Source: Fidelibacterota bacterium (GTDB lineage: Bacteria > Fidelibacterota > UBA2242). From it: 8,231 nucleotides of DNA. The stretch is from contig JAGLWX010000048.1 in the NCBI GenBank assembly GCA_023133185.1, forward strand, positions 1 to 8,231, in the 5' to 3' direction. Shown in pieces: positions 5,186 to 8,231 of this stretch. Positions within the stretch are counted from its first letter, which is position 1. Every line of letters starts with the position of its first letter. The notes beneath the pieces are model-generated. The model ran no database searches. It was given only the letters and a program-made list of their open reading frames with translations, and was not told the DNA's origin. A program made the position numbers and the translations under genes.

Positions 5186-5428
5186 ATGTACAAAAATTAT
5201 TTTATCAATAGATCATGTAACTTTTCACAACAAGTTCTCGAATATTTAATTAATAACTTTAGGTGTCTCGACGCTAAAAATGATAGCAGAAAAAAGGTAT
5301 GGTATTTCACGCATCTTATGTATTACTTTAAGTATTTGGATATTCACGCCGAAAATTTATCGATTAGTATCACGGAAGATAGCGAGTTTGGCGTTTATGC
5401 CCGGATATTAATCCCGCTTCAACAATAA
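5186..5428 (+). CDS. Hypothetical protein of about 80 residues
   Basis: I do not recognise a family. From the ATG at 5186 it is 80 residues, soluble-looking, with an aromatic-rich N-terminal half (MYKNYF, WYFTHLMYYFKYLD) and a strand-like end (ENLSISITEDSEFGVYARILIP). No signal peptide, membrane segment or metal motif is visible. The frame is open back to a GTG at 5135, which would overlap the Mth938-like gene by 7 nt and add 17 residues. That start has no Shine-Dalgarno site, while the ATG has a weak AGG 4 nt upstream, so I prefer the ATG. It is flanked closely on both sides (16 nt to the next gene), which supports a real gene in an operon. Confidence 0.6.
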   Translation: MYKNYFINRSCNFSQQVLEYLINNFRCLDAKNDSRKKVWYFTHLMYYFKYLDIHAENLSISITEDSEFGVYARILIPLQQ

Positions 5429-5444
5429 TCGGGGGAAAGAACGG

Positions 5445-6635
5445 ATGAAAGAAGGATGGATTAGAATAGTTTTCATTTTTCTTGGCTGTGTTTTCGCAGT
5501 GCAATGCGCATCATTTCAAACCACCGGAACATTTGATCGATTAGATGAAGATCAGTTAAACAAATCTACACGAAAATATTTGGGAACACCCTATGTTTGG
5601 GGAGGAACTACCAAAGCGGGATTAGACTGTTCAGGATTTACAGCTCTGGTATATAAAGACCAGGGAATAATGCTTCCCCGAACAAGTAAAGAGCAGTATA
5701 TCGTCGGTAAGACAATCCAATTGGATAATGTTCAACCAGGTGATCTGCTCTTCTTTAATACATTTGGGCGGGGAGTCAGTCATGTCGGAATCTATGTTGA
5801 TGATCACCGGATGGTACATGCCAGTTCCAGTGAGGGCGTAAAATATACTCATTACAATAACGACTACTGGCAACGACGGCATATTGGCGTAAAACGAATA
5901 AAAGGATCTCAATATATCCAGGGAGAACTTGCAAGCGAGCGAATTGCCGTGATTTCCGAATTTCCGATGAGAATAAGGGATTTGATCAATGTTCCGACGA
6001 CATATACTCTCCAAAGACGACATTTCCACATGGATTTTCGGACGAATGTTGTCGGGAATCTGGCTGTGACATCATCAATTGGATTCTGGGATCGAGTAGA
6101 TGTTGGCGCAACATTTATGTTTAATCACGTCCTTGGCAATGACGATTTTGGTATTGAAGTACCTCAAATATCAGCAAAATTCAGATTCTGGAATGAGGGA
6201 AAATTGTACCCGTCTGCAGCAATCGGATTCGCCAATACACGTCTAAAAACCGTTAGCCAGGATACATTGGGTAATACTATCGAAAAATGGGGCGAACCAC
6301 GGGGATTGTATCTCGTTGCCGGTAAAAAAGTATTTGAAGGATATAAATGGCTGCTTGGCGTCGGAACAACTTATGTCGGGCTTGGCACAAACCGAGTGAA
6401 TAAAGATATGCAATTCAACAATGTCTATATGTTCATTGCTTACGAACAACAAATCCTGCGACGTATGCTGCTTATCGCTGAGATTGATGATATATTCAGA
6501 TCCGGCACAATAAATTTAGGAGCACGAATCGCATTTACAGCAAATTCGAGTGTTGAATTTGCCTTTACCCATCTGTTTGAAAAGAAGTATAATTCGGATC
6601 GGGCTTTGAGATTTACCTATTATTTTGCATATTGA
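5445..6635 (+). CDS. NlpC/P60 peptidase with C-terminal outer-membrane beta-barrel-like region
   Basis: This 396-residue protein begins with a hydrophobic export signal (about 6-20). C21 follows in AVQC, a poor lipobox, so lipidation is uncertain. Residues about 38-150 are an NlpC/P60 domain with the full catalytic set: TPYVWGGTT, DCSGF (C62), PRTS..Q, PGDLLFF, SHVGIY (H113) and MVHASSS (H125). Such enzymes cut peptide stems of peptidoglycan, typically the D-Glu to diamino-acid bond. From about 165 the sequence changes to alternating polar/apolar strands with many aromatic and Gly residues and ends in RFTYYFAY. A terminal aromatic residue is typical of outer-membrane barrels. The LINVPTTYTLQRRHFHMDFR start resembles, from memory, YjbH-like barrel modules. 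The start is supported by GGGGGA (5431-5436). Confidence 0.85.
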   Translation: MKEGWIRIVFIFLGCVFAVQCASFQTTGTFDRLDEDQLNKSTRKYLGTPYVWGGTTKAGLDCSGFTALVYKDQGIMLPRTSKEQYIVGKTIQLDNVQPGDLLFFNTFGRGVSHVGIYVDDHRMVHASSSEGVKYTHYNNDYWQRRHIGVKRIKGSQYIQGELASERIAVISEFPMRIRDLINVPTTYTLQRRHFHMDFRTNVVGNLAVTSSIGFWDRVDVGATFMFNHVLGNDDFGIEVPQISAKFRFWNEGKLYPSAAIGFANTRLKTVSQDTLGNTIEKWGEPRGLYLVAGKKVFEGYKWLLGVGTTYVGLGTNRVNKDMQFNNVYMFIAYEQQILRRMLLIAEIDDIFRSGTINLGARIAFTANSSVEFAFTHLFEKKYNSDRALRFTYYFAY

Positions 6636-6653
6636 CCTGAATGATTTTATAAT
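6625..6653 (+). promoter_or_regulatory. Candidate promoter for the GHL10 hydrolase gene
   Basis: TTGCAT (6625-6630) and a perfect TATAAT (6648-6653) are separated by 17 nt. The -35 box is the same hexamer as before tRNA-Gly and lies in the last codons of the NlpC/P60 gene. A start near 6660 would give a leader of about 105 nt. A small dyad, ACTAAT-AA-ATTAGT (6672-6685), sits just downstream. Confidence 0.45.
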
Positions 6654-6764
6654 CAAATTTTGTTTATCTTCACTAATAAATTAGTTGCAGAGAGATGGAA
6701 TTGAGAGTAATTTCCGCTACCTGAAATTGTGATTCGTAAAAGCATATGTTAATAGAGAGAATCA

Positions 6765-8231
6765 ATGAAAAGAACCATTATTCTGACGCTTATTGTATTT
6801 GTCAACATCTATTTATTCGCATTAACCGATCCCCCAAAACGAGAATTCAGAGGGGCATGGATCGCTACAGTCGCAAACCTTGACTGGCCGTCATCACCAA
6901 CAGCGTCTGTGAGCACTCAGAAAGTTGAATTAATTGAGATGCTGGACGTCTTGGGAGATTGTGGAATAAATGCTGTTATTTTCCAGGTTAGAACTGAATG
7001 CGACGCACTGTACCAGTCAAATTATGAACCATGGTCCTACTGGCTGACGGGATCGCAGGGAAGCTCGCCAGGTTTATTTGATCCTTTGGAATTTATCATT
7101 GATGAAGCCCATCAACGAGGAATGGAACTTCACGCCTGGTTCAATCCTTACCGTGCCGTTAATAGAATCGGTGACTACTCTATTCATTCATCCCATGTGT
7201 CCAAACTTCATCCCGAATGGATACTGACATTTTCTCCAATTAATAAAAAATATCTCGATCCGGGATTGCCGATGGTTGAGGATTATATTGTGACTGTAAT
7301 AATGGATGTCGTTAACCGGTATGATGTTGACGGCGTCCATTTTGACGATTATTTTTATCCATATCCAAATTCCGGTGTATCATTTTCGGGAATTACGACC
7401 GAAGACGATGCAACGTTTCAATTATACAATTGCGGTTTTACTGATAGAAAAGCCTGGCGGCGTGACAATATTAATAAAATGATCGAAGCCGTTTACGATT
7501 CCATCCAGGCAGTAAAACCCTATGTTAAATTTGGTGTGAGTCCATTCGGTATCTGGAAAAACGGCGTTCCTTCCGGCATAACTGGTCTGGATGCCTATAA
7601 TTATATCTATTGCGATGCACCAGAATGGCTGAACCAGCATACTGTTGATTATATAGTTCCACAATTATACTGGAAAATCGGCGGAAATCAGGACTATAAA
7701 AAATTATTGCCCTGGTGGAGCACAAAACGGAATGACCGTCACCTTTATCCCGGGCAGATATTTAGTTCATCTTATTCAACCGATGAATTGATAAACCAAG
7801 TGTTGTTTAACCGCCAAACAGAGGGAGTAGGAGGGAATGTACTTTTTCGCTCAAGGCACATTCTCTATAACACATTGGGTTTTAACAATTATATGCAATC
7901 TGATTTTCACCGCTACCCGGCGCTATGGCCAGTAATGAGCTGGAAGGATACCATACAACCCAATATACCACTTCAGATCAGATATGAGACCCTATCCGGT
8001 AATGTTGCGGGATTGCTATGGGATATTCCCGAAATCGCTTCTGACGGCGATTCTGCGTACCGTTATGTATTATATAGATCAACAAATCAATCGATGGATC
8101 AGCAGTTTATTGATAATCCGGCGAACATTGTAACGATATGTGGAAATCGCGAAATCATCCCGGAAGAACCGGAAGGTTCCGGTCCCTATTATTATGCTGT
8201 TAGCGCTCTTGATCGGAATTCAAATGAAAGC
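6765..8231 (+). CDS. GHL10-family glycoside hydrolase (DigH/YngK-like), 3'-partial
   Basis: The frame stays open for 489 codons to the window end. Residues 1-19 are a signal peptide (MKRTIILTLIVFVNIYLFA). The GHL10/DUF187 TIM-barrel follows with family blocks REFRGAWIATVANLDWPS (26-43), GINAVIFQVRTECDALY (66-82), the ELHAWFNPYR strand, DGVHFDDYFYPYP (189-201, acidic cluster D194/D195 probably in the active site), VKFGVSPFGIWKN and DYIVPQLYW. From about residue 405 a beta-rich segment (PLQIRYETLSGNVAGLLWDI, then YRYVLYRS and YYYAVSALD) looks like a fibronectin-III-type module. E. coli DigH (YddW), of this family, cleaves peptide-free peptidoglycan strands, so a cell-wall role is likely. An AGAGAGA stretch precedes the ATG. 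It lies 129 nt after the NlpC/P60 gene. Confidence 0.9.
   Translation, partial: MKRTIILTLIVFVNIYLFALTDPPKREFRGAWIATVANLDWPSSPTASVSTQKVELIEMLDVLGDCGINAVIFQVRTECDALYQSNYEPWSYWLTGSQGSSPGLFDPLEFIIDEAHQRGMELHAWFNPYRAVNRIGDYSIHSSHVSKLHPEWILTFSPINKKYLDPGLPMVEDYIVTVIMDVVNRYDVDGVHFDDYFYPYPNSGVSFSGITTEDDATFQLYNCGFTDRKAWRRDNINKMIEAVYDSIQAVKPYVKFGVSPFGIWKNGVPSGITGLDAYNYIYCDAPEWLNQHTVDYIVPQLYWKIGGNQDYKKLLPWWSTKRNDRHLYPGQIFSSSYSTDELINQVLFNRQTEGVGGNVLFRSRHILYNTLGFNNYMQSDFHRYPALWPVMSWKDTIQPNIPLQIRYETLSGNVAGLLWDIPEIASDGDSAYRYVLYRSTNQSMDQQFIDNPANIVTICGNREIIPEEPEGSGPYYYAVSALDRNSNES

Noticed and set aside
5631..6029. A 132-codon reverse frame inside the NlpC/P60 gene
   Set aside because: It has no recognisable motif and lies fully under a gene with an intact catalytic domain.
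6642..6655. TGATT-TTAT-AATCA as a terminator of the NlpC/P60 gene
   Set aside because: Only five AT-rich pairs with no strong T-run; the same bases make a better -10 box.

Overview
The window looks like an AT-rich chromosomal stretch from a Gram-negative bacterium. Signal peptides, lipoprotein candidates, an outer-membrane-type beta-barrel and peptidoglycan-active domains all point to a two-membrane cell. Several genes have clear Shine-Dalgarno sites. The tRNA promoters carry a TAAATTT core resembling the TAnnTTTG element described for Bacteroidota, and the gene families are common in the FCB group. A member of the wider FCB superphylum is a reasonable but unproven guess. Nothing in the window looks like a phage, an insertion sequence or a CRISPR array.

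Left part (1-2573, + strand), an envelope-flavoured cluster. A 5'-truncated gene joins a FlgO/CsgG-like domain to a PA14 domain. Next is a 50-residue protein built from CxxCxGxG knuckles like the DnaJ zinc-binding domain, with a near-perfect ribosome binding site. Last is a lipoprotein made of about ten HEAT-like repeats.

Middle part (2609-4118, - strand). A polyprenol-phosphate-sugar-synthase-type GT2 glycosyltransferase and a small multidrug-export-family membrane protein are spaced like an operon. Downstream lie tRNA-Pro(CGG) and a truncated GIY-YIG nuclease ORF that starts 3 nt after the tRNA. To the right are tRNA-Gly(GCC) on + and tRNA-Arg(ACG) on -, with a terminator, a 9-bp tandem repeat and an inverted array of ATGACA boxes between them. 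All three tRNA genes are preceded by almost the same 18-nt element, TAAATTT(G/C)A(A/C)CGCTTTTT. It is the clearest non-coding signal in the window and reads as a shared stable-RNA promoter with a GC-rich discriminator.

Right part (4800-8231, + strand). An Mth938-like protein, an unrecognised protein of about 80 residues, and an NlpC/P60 peptidase fused to a C-terminal beta-barrel-like region form a likely operon. A GHL10-family (DigH/YngK-like) glycoside hydrolase follows, has its own candidate promoter, and runs off the window. The last two suggest a cell-wall-remodelling pair, one cutting peptides and one cutting glycan. This part looks somewhat less AT-rich than the left part by eye; no composition was computed.
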